Assembly: GCF_900110945.1 (NCBI RefSeq)
Contig: NZ_FOFL01000003.1
Location: 186,001-250,000 of the forward strand
DNA from: Devosia sp. YR412
GTDB lineage: Bacteria > Pseudomonadota > Alphaproteobacteria > Rhizobiales > Devosiaceae
Length of the DNA stretch: 64,000 nt
Direction: 5' to 3'
The translations under genes and the position numbers were made by a program. Below are positions 36,927-46,253 of the stretch, one piece after another (the stretch's first letter is position 1; the number at the start of each line of letters is the position of its first letter). The notes beneath the pieces are model-generated. The model saw only the letters and a list, made by a program, of their open reading frames with translations. It made no database searches and was not told the DNA's origin.

Positions 36927-37285
36927 ACCTGATCGCCGCCATTCTCGTCGCCCTCGTGGGCCTGCTGCATGTCTATATTCTGGTGCTCGAGATGTTCTTG
37001 TGGACCGGCCCGCGCGGGCAGAAAGCCTTCGGGCTGACGCCGGATTTTGCCAGGGCGACGAAATCGCTGGCGGCCAATCAGGGACTGTATAACGGCTTCC
37101 TTGCCGCCGGCCTGTTCTGGTCGGTGCTGCATCCGGTGCCCGAATTTGCCTGGCAGATCGCGGTATTTTTCCTGGCCTGCGTTGCCGTGGCGGGCATTTA
37201 CGGCGCGGCGACGGCCAGCCGGAAGATCCTGTTCATCCAGACCCTTCCAGCCGTGATTGCGCTGCTCGCCGTGATCTTCCTCTAG
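36923..37285 (+). CDS. DUF1304 family membrane protein
   Basis: A 120-residue integral membrane protein with four hydrophobic helices; LHVYILVLEMFLWTGPRG near the N-terminus and ANQGLYNGFLAAGLFW are the family's recognisable stretches. It begins with GTG overlapping the preceding stop. Function of the family is unknown. Its TAG stop shares the bases CTAG with the stop of the convergent peptidase gene. Confidence 0.85.
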   Translation: MNLIAAILVALVGLLHVYILVLEMFLWTGPRGQKAFGLTPDFARATKSLAANQGLYNGFLAAGLFWSVLHPVPEFAWQIAVFFLACVAVAGIYGAATASRKILFIQTLPAVIALLAVIFL

Positions 37286-38679
37286 CCGGCGAGGCTCGCC
37301 AGCACCCGCACCCAGGAACGGATGCCGCGGTGGTAACTGTCGAGATCGTATTTCTCGTTTGGCGAATGGATCTGGTCGTCGATCTGGGCAAAGCCGATCA
37401 GCAGCGTGTCTAGGCCAAGGATGCGCTTGAAATCGCCGGCGACGGGGATCGAGCCGCCTGAGCCGGTGATCACCGCCGGCTTGCCCCATTCGGCCGATAG
37501 GCCGGCCAGCGCCTGGCGCAGTTGCACGCCGTCGTCGGGCACAGTGATGGCCGGCGAGCCGCCGTGGGCGTGGAAGGTCACGGTGCAGTCGGCCGGGATC
37601 AGCGCTTCGACATGCTTGCGGAAGGCGGCGCGGATTTTTTCCGGCTGCATGCCCGAGACCAGGCGGAAGCTGATCTTGGCGCTGGCCTTGGCCGGGATGA
37701 CAGTCTTGAAACCGTCGCCAGTATAGCCACCGATCATGCCATTGATTTCGCAGGTCGGCCGTGCCCAGAGCATTTCCAGCACCGAGCGGGATTGCTCGCC
37801 CGCTGCAATCGACAAACCTGCCTCGCCCAAGAATTCGGCTTCGTCGAAACCAAGGCCTGCCCATTGCGCCTTGAGCGCCGGAGAAATCTCGGCGACGTCG
37901 TCGTAAAAGCCGGGCAAGGTCACAGAGCCGTCGGGGGCGCGGAGGCTGGCAATGATCTCGGCCAGCACCTGATTGGGATTGCGTGCCGCATTGCCGAACA
38001 TGCCGGAATGCAGGTCCTTGTTAGCGCAGCTGACCACGATTTCTTCGGCCACGAGGCCGCGCAGCATGGTGGTGATGGAGGGCGTCTGCCGATCCCACAT
38101 GTCGGTGTCGCAGACCAAAGCGATATCGGCGGCACCGAGTTCGGCCTTGTTGGCCTCCATGAAGGGCGGCAGGTTCTTGCCACCGCTTTCTTCCTCGCCC
38201 TCGAGCATGAAGGACACCTTGATCGGCAGCGCGCCCGTCACGCTCTGCCAGGCGCGGCAGGCCTCGATGAAGGTCAGCATCTGGCCCTTGTCGTCGGAAG
38301 CGCCGCGCGCCACGATGATCTTGCGGCCCTTGTCGTCGGTCTTGATCTGCGGATCGAACGGGTCGGAATGCCAGAGCTCCAACGGGTCGACCGGCTGCAC
38401 ATCGTAATGGGCGTAGAACAGCACATGCGGGCCGGGCTGGTCGGGGCCATGCGCCACGACGACCGGATGGCCGGGCGTCGGGCGGGCCGCTGCGTCAAAG
38501 CCGAGGCCTTTCAGCTCGGCGACGATCCAGTCCGCCGCCTTCCGGCATTCGGCGGCATAGGCCGGATCGGTGGATATCGACTTGATGCGCAGCAGTTCGT
38601 AAAGCCGCTCGAGGCTCTGCTCGAGCCCGGCATCGACGCTGGCAAGCACGGCATCAATCTGGGCGGTGACTTCGGTCAT
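37282..38679 (-). CDS. M20 family metallo-dipeptidase
   Basis: A zinc-dependent dipeptidase or carboxypeptidase of 465 residues, of the ArgE/DapE/CPG2 superfamily. Ligands are seen in LFYAHYDVQPVDP (His and Asp near 85), EGEEESGG (Glu pair near 150) and CDTDM; the lid domain (near 190-340) precedes the terminal histidine in RGIRSW-adjacent residues. The start is at 38679, with AAGGAAT upstream. It is divergent from a FadR-type regulator, a frequent arrangement for a regulated catabolic gene. Substrate not known. Confidence 0.88.
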   Translation of the reverse strand: MTEVTAQIDAVLASVDAGLEQSLERLYELLRIKSISTDPAYAAECRKAADWIVAELKGLGFDAAARPTPGHPVVVAHGPDQPGPHVLFYAHYDVQPVDPLELWHSDPFDPQIKTDDKGRKIIVARGASDDKGQMLTFIEACRAWQSVTGALPIKVSFMLEGEEESGGKNLPPFMEANKAELGAADIALVCDTDMWDRQTPSITTMLRGLVAEEIVVSCANKDLHSGMFGNAARNPNQVLAEIIASLRAPDGSVTLPGFYDDVAEISPALKAQWAGLGFDEAEFLGEAGLSIAAGEQSRSVLEMLWARPTCEINGMIGGYTGDGFKTVIPAKASAKISFRLVSGMQPEKIRAAFRKHVEALIPADCTVTFHAHGGSPAITVPDDGVQLRQALAGLSAEWGKPAVITGSGGSIPVAGDFKRILGLDTLLIGFAQIDDQIHSPNEKYDLDSYHRGIRSWVRVLASLAG

Positions 38680-38802
38680 GGAGCTGATTCCTTTTGGCGG
38701 CCACCCTCGCCAATGACACCGTCCATGTCCAGCCGGACCAGCCACCATTCAAAGGATGCTGGTCTGAGCCGAATGTCGACTGCTCCAAGCGGCCACCGGC
38801 AA

Positions 38803-38812
38803 TATTGTAATA
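38803..38812. promoter_or_regulatory. Candidate operator in the divergent peptidase/regulator promoter
   Basis: TATTGTAATA is a small inverted repeat in an AT-rich island, 48 bp before the regulator start and 123 bp before the peptidase. Such TTGT-n-A(T)AC-like sites are preferred by FadR-type GntR proteins, so autoregulation is plausible but unproven. Confidence 0.35.
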
Positions 38813-38860
38813 CTTATCGGCCCATGCTTAGGTCACGCCGCATCATGAGGGGGCAGGATA

Positions 38861-39625
38861 TTGGCGATACGGCCGGACCAGGATAGCACGACCGCAGGGC
38901 TCATCGCCTCGATCGCCGGGCGTATTCCGTCGCGTAACCTGCATTCACTAGTGCTCTGGCAATTGGGCGTTGCTATCGTGCGTGGCGATTTTGCCGAAGG
39001 CGCCATCTTGCCATCCGACACGGAACTGCTGGCGAAATTCTCGGTGTCGCGCACCGTGTTGCGCGAGGCGCTGAAGACCCTCGCCGCCAAGGGGATGATC
39101 GAGGCGCGCGCCCGTATCGGCACCCGGGTTTTGCCGCGCTCGCGCTGGAATCTCTTCGATGCCGACGTTCTCGCCTGGCATTTCGAGGCAGGCCCGGATG
39201 TGGATTTCCTGCGCAGCGTCGCCGAAGTGCGCATCGGTATCGAGCTGGAATCAGCGGCGCTGGCCGCCGAACGGCGCAGCGACGAACAGGCTGGCCATCT
39301 GGTCGCCATGGCCGACGCCATGGGCGAAGCCACCACGGCCGAAGAATTCGCCCGCGCCGACCTGGCTTTTCACCGGGCAGTGGCCGAAGCCTCCAACAAC
39401 CCCTTCATGGCGTCGATCAGCACATTGGTCGAAGTGGCGCTGACGGCGGTGTTCACCATCAGCTCGCCGGTCAGCGACAAGGCCAAGCTCGCCCAAACCG
39501 CTGCCGCCCATGGCGCCATCGCTGAGGCGATCCGAACCGGCAATGCCGAGGCCGCCCGCAACACCATGCGTGCCGTGATCAGCGATGGTTTTGCGCGGTC
39601 GGCCGAGCGGATGGCGACGAAATAG
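38861..39625 (+). CDS. FadR-type GntR transcriptional regulator
   Basis: A 254-residue regulator with an N-terminal winged helix (LWQLGVAIVRGDFAEGAILP; FSVSRTVLREALKTLAAKGM, residues 33-80) and a C-terminal all-helical FCD ligand domain with metal ligands expected in FHRAVAEASNN and AHGAIAEAI. The start is probably TTG at 38861, with AGGGGG seven bases upstream. It lies 3 bp before the DUF5054 enzyme gene and probably regulates that operon and the divergent peptidase. The ligand is likely a sugar acid or carboxylate. Confidence 0.9.
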   Translation: MAIRPDQDSTTAGLIASIAGRIPSRNLHSLVLWQLGVAIVRGDFAEGAILPSDTELLAKFSVSRTVLREALKTLAAKGMIEARARIGTRVLPRSRWNLFDADVLAWHFEAGPDVDFLRSVAEVRIGIELESAALAAERRSDEQAGHLVAMADAMGEATTAEEFARADLAFHRAVAEASNNPFMASISTLVEVALTAVFTISSPVSDKAKLAQTAAAHGAIAEAIRTGNAEAARNTMRAVISDGFARSAERMATK

Positions 39626-39628
39626 CCA

Positions 39629-41560
39629 ATGCCCGATAAACGCATTCATCTCGTCTTCAAGACGCATCTCGACATCGGTTTCACCGATCATGCGGCGCGC
39701 GTGCGGCGGCAATATCATGAGCAGTTCATCCCGCAGGCCATCGCCACGGGGGAGCATTTCTTTGCCGAAAATCCGCAAAATCCGGCTTTCATCTGGACCA
39801 CGGGCGCGTGGCTGATCTGGGATCACCTCAACAGCCAAGACGCTGAGCGCGTCAGGCGCCTCGAACGGGCCATAGAGCGCGGCTTGATCGCCTGGCACGG
39901 ACTGCCGTTCACTACTCATACCGAGCTCATGTCGCCGGCGCTGTTCAGGGCCGGGCTGAGCTATGCCCGCGAGCTCGACCAGCGCTTTGGCAGGATCACC
40001 ACGGCCGCCAAGATGACCGACGTGCCGGGCCATACCCTGGGCATGGTGCCGCTGCTGGCCGAGGCGGGCATTCAGTTCCTGCATCTTGGCGTCAATACCG
40101 CCAGCCCGGTGCCCGATGTGCCGCCGATCTTCCGCTGGCGGGCGCCCGATGGTGCCGAAGTCGTGGTGATGTATCAGGCCTCCTACGGGGCGACGGATTT
40201 CCCCGCCGGTCCCGATGTGGGCCTGAGCTTTGCCCATACCAATGACAATATCGGTCCACAAAGCGTCGGCCAGACCGTCGAGGCGCTGCGGGCGATCCGG
40301 CATGAGCATCCCGATGCCGAGATCACGGCTTCGACGCTCGATGCCTTTGGCGCCGAAATGTGGGCCCGGCGCGCGCAGTTTCCGGTGCTGGAGCAGGAGA
40401 TCGGCGATAGCTGGATCCATGGCACGGCGAGTGATCCGCTCAAGCTGGCGCGGTTCCGGGCACTGCAGCGGCTTTGCGACGGCTTCGACGTGTTGACGCC
40501 GCAGCGCCTGGCCTTTGGCCGCGGGCTGACGCTGGTGGCCGAACACACCTGGGGCGTCGATATCAAGACTTACCTGCGCGACGACAAGGCCTGGGATCGC
40601 GTGGATTTCGATGCGGCCCGCCAGACCGACTATCGTTTTGCCTATGCCGAGCAATCCTGGGCCGAGCAGCGCGGCTATATCGACATGGCGCTGAAGCAGC
40701 TTGAGGGCCACGACCGGGGCCGAGCCGATATGCTGCTCGCAGAGCTGGTGCCGTCCGAACCGGTGACGCCACAGGCTGGGGTGCAGTTGCAGGACAAGGG
40801 CTGGATCGCCGCGCTGGATGCCGCAAGTGGGGATATCACGCGCCTGACGTCACCGGAGGGTCTGGTGATCGAGGGGCTGGATGGGTCGCTGCTGGGCTAT
40901 CGCCATCAGAGCTATGACTGGATGGCGTTGCAGCGCCATCTCGACAGCTACCTGCAGCATCGTCTCGAATGGGCCATTCTCGACCATGACAAGCCGGGGC
41001 TGCAGCATGCCCGGACGGCGCGGTCGGCAAGCTTCAAACCCAACCATCTCGGGGTGAGCCCGGGCGGTCATGTCGCCATTTCGGAACTCGATCTGGAAGC
41101 GCGCGAGCAACTGGGCGGCCCGGCGCGGCAAGAGCTGAGCATTCGCGGACTTGATGCGCAGCGCGTCGAGGTGACGCTGGTGCTACGCGACAAGCCGGCC
41201 AACCGCATGCCGGAGGCGGGTTTCCTGACGCTCACGCCGGCCGGCGCCAATGGCTGGGCACTGCAGAAGTTGGGCCTGTGGAATGCGGCGGAGAATGTGG
41301 TGCGGCGTGGTGGCGGGCAGTTGCAGGCGGTTCAGGCTGTCCGAGCCCGGATGGACCCGACAGAGCTGACGATCACGCCGCTGGACGCAGCTCTGGTGGC
41401 GCCTGCTGCGGCGGGGTTAATGCCGTTTCAGCCCGATGTGCCGGACTTCGCGCAGGGCATTGCCTTCAATCTCTACAACAACAAATGGGGCACCAATTTC
41501 CCGATGTGGTGGGAGGGCAGCGTGGTGTTCCGGGTGATCCTGGACCTTGGGGCGGCCTAG
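39629..41560 (+). CDS. DUF5054 / GH38-like glycosidase family protein
   Basis: A 643-residue cytoplasmic protein (no signal peptide) with the start of a GH38-type fold. HLVFKTHLDIGFTD matches the metal-binding HxDxG motif (His13, Asp15), and KMTDVPGHTLGM (Asp131) sits where GH38 has its nucleophile in the DxFGH motif. The C-terminal half is beta-rich, as in alpha-mannosidases. It directly follows the regulator gene and precedes a TctCBA transporter, so it probably cleaves or converts an imported sugar-derived substrate. No characterised close homologue is known to me. The activity is inferred. Confidence 0.8.
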   Translation: MPDKRIHLVFKTHLDIGFTDHAARVRRQYHEQFIPQAIATGEHFFAENPQNPAFIWTTGAWLIWDHLNSQDAERVRRLERAIERGLIAWHGLPFTTHTELMSPALFRAGLSYARELDQRFGRITTAAKMTDVPGHTLGMVPLLAEAGIQFLHLGVNTASPVPDVPPIFRWRAPDGAEVVVMYQASYGATDFPAGPDVGLSFAHTNDNIGPQSVGQTVEALRAIRHEHPDAEITASTLDAFGAEMWARRAQFPVLEQEIGDSWIHGTASDPLKLARFRALQRLCDGFDVLTPQRLAFGRGLTLVAEHTWGVDIKTYLRDDKAWDRVDFDAARQTDYRFAYAEQSWAEQRGYIDMALKQLEGHDRGRADMLLAELVPSEPVTPQAGVQLQDKGWIAALDAASGDITRLTSPEGLVIEGLDGSLLGYRHQSYDWMALQRHLDSYLQHRLEWAILDHDKPGLQHARTARSASFKPNHLGVSPGGHVAISELDLEAREQLGGPARQELSIRGLDAQRVEVTLVLRDKPANRMPEAGFLTLTPAGANGWALQKLGLWNAAENVVRRGGGQLQAVQAVRARMDPTELTITPLDAALVAPAAAGLMPFQPDVPDFAQGIAFNLYNNKWGTNFPMWWEGSVVFRVILDLGAA

Positions 41561-41761
41561 ATGAGGCAGGAAAGCCCGCGTGTTCAGCGGCAAAAGTCCC
41601 GTATTTCCGATCCGCGCTGCAGCATGTAGAGTGGCATGGCCGAGGAGGAAGATCGGCGACGAGACACACCAATGGGCCCGGCCTGCGACGACAGGACCAT
41701 GACAGGATCGCGCCCTAGACTGCGAGCAGACGCAACGACGTCATGCTCATTGGGAGGATTT

Positions 41762-42706
41762 ATGAATAAGCTGTTTCTCGCGGCACTGATTTCGGGTGCC
41801 TTGGCTCTGCCGACCTATGCGGCGGATTATACGATCATGGCGCCGGCTGCTCCTGGCGGCGGCTGGGATCAGACTGCCCGCTCGATGCAGGAAGCCCTTC
41901 AGGCTGAAGGCATTTCCGGCAATGTGCAGGTCACCAACGTTCCTGGCGCCGGCGGCACGATCGGCCTCGCCCAGTTCGTCAACCAGTCGACCGGCAATCC
42001 AAATGCGCTGATCGTCGGCGGCTATGTGATGGTCGGCGCCGTGCTGACCAATGCGTCGCCGGTGTCGCTTGCCAATGTCACGCCGATCGCCCGGCTCACC
42101 GGTGAATCCGACGTGATCGTGGTTCCGGCGGCATCCGAGCTCCAGACTGTCGACGACCTCACTGCCAAGCTTAAGGCCGATCCCGGTTCGGTTTCGTGGG
42201 CCGGCGGCTCGGCGGGCGGCGTCGATCACATCGCGGCCGGCCTGTTTGCCAAGACCGTTGGCGTCGACCCTACCCTCGTTAACTACATCGCCTTCTCGGG
42301 TGGTGGCGAAGCACTGGCAGCTGTCCTCGGCGGTCAGGTGACCGTCGGCATTTCGGGCCTTGGCGAATTCGACGCCCAGATCAAGTCGGGCGACCTGCGC
42401 GCGTTGGCGACCACTGGTTCGGCCCGTCTCGAAGGTTCGGACATCCCGACCCTTGGCGAAGCCGGCGTTGACCTCGTTGTCGAAAACTGGCGCATGGTTG
42501 CCGCCGCGCCCGGCATCACCGATGAGCAGAAGACCGCCATCACCGCGGATGTCGAAAAGCTTGTGACCTCGGCGACCTGGAAGCAGACGCTCGAGACCAA
42601 GGGCTGGCAGGACATGTATCTTTCCGGCGCCGACTTCGACACCCAGCTTGCCGCTGACATCGATGCGACGTCCGCTATCCTGAAAGACATTGGCCTGGTG
42701 CAATGA
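41762..42706 (+). CDS. tctC: Tripartite tricarboxylate transporter binding protein TctC
   Basis: The periplasmic receptor of a TTT-family importer. The 314-residue protein starts with a 20-residue signal peptide (MNKLFLAALISGALALPTYA). The Bug-type fold follows, with APAAPGGGWDQTARSMQEAL at the N-terminus and FVNQSTGNPNALIVGGYVMV. It starts at 41762 with GGGAGGA just upstream; a start 42 codons earlier is not credible. It overlaps the next gene by four bases. The substrate is an organic acid that I cannot specify. Confidence 0.92.
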   Translation: MNKLFLAALISGALALPTYAADYTIMAPAAPGGGWDQTARSMQEALQAEGISGNVQVTNVPGAGGTIGLAQFVNQSTGNPNALIVGGYVMVGAVLTNASPVSLANVTPIARLTGESDVIVVPAASELQTVDDLTAKLKADPGSVSWAGGSAGGVDHIAAGLFAKTVGVDPTLVNYIAFSGGGEALAAVLGGQVTVGISGLGEFDAQIKSGDLRALATTGSARLEGSDIPTLGEAGVDLVVENWRMVAAAPGITDEQKTAITADVEKLVTSATWKQTLETKGWQDMYLSGADFDTQLAADIDATSAILKDIGLVQ

Positions 42707-43188
42707 GCCTCGGCGAACCAAACCTTTCGCGCCGCCCTGATGGGGCGGCGCTTTTCATAGCGCTGCTGCTGGCCGCGATTGCGGCCGTCATCATCTGGCA
42801 GACCTCGATGATGCGCGTGCCGCCGATCCAGGCCAGGGTTGGCCCGCAGGTGTTTCCCTATGTGATCGCCGGTGGCCTGATCCTTTTGGCGATCGGGACC
42901 GCGCTGTCGGCGTGGCGCGGCCAGTTCCCGGCGCGCGAAAAAGACAATTATGGCCCGATGCTGTGGATCATCGGCGGACTGATTGGCCAGATGCTGTTGC
43001 TCGGCTGGGCTGGCTTCTCGATCGGGACCGCGGTGCTGTTTGCCTTTACCGCAAAGGGTTTCGGTCGTGGTCCGCTGTGGCAGACGCTGCCGATCGGCCT
43101 CGTCCTCTCCTTTGTCATCTGGTTCATCTTCTCGCGCGGCCTGCAGCTCTCGCTGCCCATGGGTCCGCTCGAGCGCCTCATTCCTTGA
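42703..43188 (+). CDS. tctB: Tripartite tricarboxylate transporter small membrane subunit TctB
   Basis: A 161-residue protein with four hydrophobic helices, the small membrane subunit of TTT importers. The overlap with tctC (ATGA) and 15-bp spacing to tctA, along with size and topology, define it. Opening segment is GAALFIALLLAAIAAVIIWQ. Sequence conservation in this subunit is low, so context matters. Confidence 0.88.
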   Translation: MSLGEPNLSRRPDGAALFIALLLAAIAAVIIWQTSMMRVPPIQARVGPQVFPYVIAGGLILLAIGTALSAWRGQFPAREKDNYGPMLWIIGGLIGQMLLLGWAGFSIGTAVLFAFTAKGFGRGPLWQTLPIGLVLSFVIWFIFSRGLQLSLPMGPLERLIP

Positions 43189-43203
43189 TCGAAAGCCGCT
43201 GAA

Positions 43204-44751
43204 ATGGATACTTTCGGCCTTCTCGCAGACGGTCTGCTCGCCGCGCTGCAGGTCCACAACCTGCTCTATGCGCTGATCGGCGTCACCCTTGGTACAGCCG
43301 TGGGTGTGCTGCCCGGTATTGGGCCGGCGCTGACCGTGGCGCTGCTGCTGCCTGTCACCTACCGACTCGACGCCACCGGCTCGCTCATCATGTTTGCCGG
43401 CATCTATTACGGCGGCATGTATGGCGGCTCGACCACGTCCATCCTGCTCAACACACCCGGCGAAAGCGCGTCGATCGTCACCGCGCTCGAAGGCAACAAG
43501 ATGGCCCGTAAGGGTCGGGGTGGTCCGGCGCTTGCCACCGCCGCCATCGGCTCGTTCATTGCCGGCCTGATTGCCACTATTGCGCTGGCGTTCCTTGCCC
43601 CCTGGGTGGTCAAGGCGGCATTGGCGTTCGGTCCCGCTGATTATTTCGCGCTGATGGTGCTGGCCTTTGTGACCGTTTCGGCGGCCTTTGGCGATAGCGC
43701 GTTGCGCGGCATCACTGCTCTGTTCATCGGCCTTGGCCTCGGCGTCATCGGCATTGATCTGCAGACTGGCCAGGCGCGCCTCGCCTTTGGTATTCCCGAC
43801 CTGCTCGATGGCATTGAGGTGACGACATTGGCCGTGGCGCTGTTTGCAATCGGCGAGACGCTGTCGATTGCCTCGTCACGCAGCCAGATCAAGGAAGAAG
43901 TGCTGGCCGTCAAAGGCTCGGTCTGGATGACGCTGGAGGACTGGAAGCGGTCCTGGCCGGCCTGGTTGCGCGGCACCGTTATCGGCTTCCCCATCGGGGC
44001 GATGCCGGCTGGCGGCGCGGAGATCGGTACATTCTTTTCCTATGCCGCTGAAAAGCGCCTCTCCAAGCACCCCGAAGAATTTGGCCATGGCGCCATCGAA
44101 GGCGTCGCCGGGCCCGAGGCTGCCAACAATGCTTCAGCTGCCGGCACGCTGGTGCCGCTGCTGACGCTGGGCCTGCCGACCTCGGCGACGGCCGCCATCA
44201 TGCTGGCCGGCTTCCAGCAGTTTGGTCTGCAGCCCGGTCCGCTGCTGTTTGCCAATAATGCGCCACTGGTCTGGTCGCTGGTTGCCAGCCTGCTGATCGC
44301 CAATTTCATGCTGCTGGTGCTGAACCTGCCGCTGATCGGTCTTTGGGTGAAGCTCCTGACCATTCCCAAGCACTGGCTCTATGCCGGCATCCTGACCTTC
44401 GCCACGCTAGGCACGCTCGGCGCCAATGGTGCCCTGTCCGGTCGGCTGGGTCCGATCCCGTTCTCGTTCGAGCTGCTGATCCTTCTGGCCTTCGGCCTGC
44501 TCGGCTATGGACTACGCCGTTTCGGCTATCCTATCGCGCCCGTGGTGATCGGCCTTATCCTGGGACCGCTGGCCGAGCAGCAATTGCGCCGGGCGCTGGC
44601 CATCAGCCAGGGCGATCCGCTGGTGCTGGTGCATTCACCCATCGCCATCACGCTTTATGTCATCGCCGCCATCGCGCTCTTGCTACCCATTTTCCTGCGG
44701 ATGCGGGGCAAGGGCGAGGTGCTTGGGCAGTTGGCTGCCAACGAAGACTAA
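43204..44751 (+). CDS. tctA: Tripartite tricarboxylate transporter large membrane subunit TctA
   Basis: The 515-residue permease with about 12 helices. Diagnostic stretches are [20 protein letters not shown] near the N-terminus, [20 protein letters not shown] and the mirrored [20 protein letters not shown] near 320. It completes tctCBA and is followed by a hairpin at 44774. This transporter runs on an ion gradient and needs TctC for substrate capture. Confidence 0.95.
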   Translation: MDTFGLLADGLLAALQVHNLLYALIGVTLGTAVGVLPGIGPALTVALLLPVTYRLDATGSLIMFAGIYYGGMYGGSTTSILLNTPGESASIVTALEGNKMARKGRGGPALATAAIGSFIAGLIATIALAFLAPWVVKAALAFGPADYFALMVLAFVTVSAAFGDSALRGITALFIGLGLGVIGIDLQTGQARLAFGIPDLLDGIEVTTLAVALFAIGETLSIASSRSQIKEEVLAVKGSVWMTLEDWKRSWPAWLRGTVIGFPIGAMPAGGAEIGTFFSYAAEKRLSKHPEEFGHGAIEGVAGPEAANNASAAGTLVPLLTLGLPTSATAAIMLAGFQQFGLQPGPLLFANNAPLVWSLVASLLIANFMLLVLNLPLIGLWVKLLTIPKHWLYAGILTFATLGTLGANGALSGRLGPIPFSFELLILLAFGLLGYGLRRFGYPIAPVVIGLILGPLAEQQLRRALAISQGDPLVLVHSPIAITLYVIAAIALLLPIFLRMRGKGEVLGQLAANED

Positions 44752-44773
44752 GGCTTGTTCCGATGCGAGACAT

Positions 44774-44799
44774 GCCCGGGTGCCTGATGGTGCCCGGGC
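44774..44799 (+). terminator. Terminator after tctA
   Basis: GCCCGGG and CCCGGGC arms with a 12-base loop, followed by GCTTTCTT. It lies in the 70-bp gap between the convergent tctA and kinase genes. Confidence 0.65.
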
Positions 44800-44821
44800 G
44801 CTTTCTTGCCTGCGCGGCGGC

Positions 44822-46252
44822 CTAGGCGGAGTGCTTTTGGTCAGCGTCCTGCAGCAGCTTGTTGATGACGCTGCGGCCGACCACCGGCAAGGCGATGCCG
44901 ACTTCCAGACCGTGGGGCTCGGCATTGCGCAGCTTCAACACGCCGCCATGACCTTCGACCACGCGTTTGACGATGGAGAGGCCAAGGCCCGAGCCGACCG
45001 TGCTGGCGCTATTGGCGCCGCGCTTGAAGCGCTGCTGCACTAGAGGCTGTTCGGCTTCTGGAATGCCGGGTCCCTGATCAAGCACGGTGATGGCCAGCGT
45101 GCTGGCCACCAGTGATACGCCGATCTGGACCCTCCCGTCGGAATAGGTCAGCGCGTTGTCGACCACGTTGCGCAGCATTTCGCGCAGCGCAAGACGGTCG
45201 CCGCGTAGCTGGCTCCGCTCGGCTTGTGGGGTAATGCTGACGCTGACACGCCCGGCGAGATCGGGGTCGAGACGCTGCAGCACGTCGTCGATCACCGCGG
45301 ATATGGGCGTGGTATCGGCCTCCTGGTTCTCCAAGCGATGCGAGATGGTCGCTTCCATCAACAGCTGCGACACCAATTGGCTGGCCTGCACCGCCCCGAC
45401 ATGGATCTTGGCAACGCGCCGGCGCAGGGCATCGGGATCGGGCTCGTCCATGGCCACCTCGGCCTGGGCGCGAAGCGAGGCCAGCGGCGTGCGCACCTCG
45501 TGGGCCGCTTCGGCGACAAGGTCGGTCAGGCGTTCCATGGTGCTGCCCAGCCGCGCCATGAAGGCGTTGAGACCCGAGACCAGATGACTGACTTCGGTGG
45601 GCACCGGGATATTGACCGGCGACAGATCATGCGGCGGCCTTGTGCGCAGCTCGGCCTCGAGATCGCCCAGCGGGGCAAACATCCGGCCAATGCCGAACCA
45701 CACGAGCGCCACCGCCAGCAGCGTCATGGCCAATACCGGAATGACGGCATTGCTGAGGATTTCGGCTGCCAGGGCGCCCCGCTCGGTCTTGGTTTCGGCA
45801 ACCCGGATGGTGACCCAGCCGGTGGCGCTGGCCGACGAGACCAGCCGGCCAACGCTGGCCACCCTCAGATGTTCGCCGCGGTAGATGGTCTCGACAAAGG
45901 TCGGGTCGGCGGAGGTGGTCTCGGGCAATTCGTCGGCCAGGCCGGCATAGCCGGTAACCGGTCGTCCAGCCGGGTCTTCCACCACGTAGAAAATGCGGTC
46001 CTGGCCGGAAAACATGGCGAAGGAGGCAAACGGCAGTTCGACGATGACCGCATCGTCCTCGAGCTGCACCGCGCCGGCAATGGTCAGCGCCGAGGCTGCC
46101 AGAAGGCGGTCGAAGGCCTGGTTGGAGGCGCGCACGGCATATTCGCGGATGAAGACGATCAGGATGACCGATGCCGCCAGCAGCAGCACTATGGCCAGCG
46201 CCAGAATGCGGCGGCGGATCGAAAAGGTCTTCAGCGCTCCCGATAGTGCCAT
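44822..46252 (-). CDS. Sensor histidine kinase (TctE-like)
   Basis: A 476-residue membrane kinase with helices at about 17-36 and 168-188 flanking a periplasmic domain of the 2CSK_N type. It has a HAMP-like linker, a dimerisation His251 (EAAHEVRTPLASLRAQAEVA), and an ATPase domain (NVVDNALTYSDGRVQIGVSL; DQGPGIPEAEQ; GSGLGLSIVKRVVEGHGG). It is the third gene of an operon with a response regulator and a periplasmic binding protein, and it faces tctCBA. TctE in other bacteria controls TctCBA; the same is likely here. Confidence 0.9.
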   Translation of the reverse strand: MALSGALKTFSIRRRILALAIVLLLAASVILIVFIREYAVRASNQAFDRLLAASALTIAGAVQLEDDAVIVELPFASFAMFSGQDRIFYVVEDPAGRPVTGYAGLADELPETTSADPTFVETIYRGEHLRVASVGRLVSSASATGWVTIRVAETKTERGALAAEILSNAVIPVLAMTLLAVALVWFGIGRMFAPLGDLEAELRTRPPHDLSPVNIPVPTEVSHLVSGLNAFMARLGSTMERLTDLVAEAAHEVRTPLASLRAQAEVAMDEPDPDALRRRVAKIHVGAVQASQLVSQLLMEATISHRLENQEADTTPISAVIDDVLQRLDPDLAGRVSVSITPQAERSQLRGDRLALREMLRNVVDNALTYSDGRVQIGVSLVASTLAITVLDQGPGIPEAEQPLVQQRFKRGANSASTVGSGLGLSIVKRVVEGHGGVLKLRNAEPHGLEVGIALPVVGRSVINKLLQDADQKHSA

Positions 46253-46253
46253 G

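Noticed and set aside
37522..38886. 454-codon plus-strand frame over the M20 peptidase
   Set aside because: Antisense shadow; the peptidase on the minus strand has conserved metal ligands.
39251..40711. 486-codon minus-strand frame over the DUF5054 gene
   Set aside because: Antisense shadow without recognisable domain; the plus strand has GH38-type motifs.
41636..41761. Forty-two-residue N-terminal extension of TctC
   Set aside because: The ATG at 41762 has GGGAGGA upstream and a clean signal peptide, whereas the extension is Arg-rich and would bury it.
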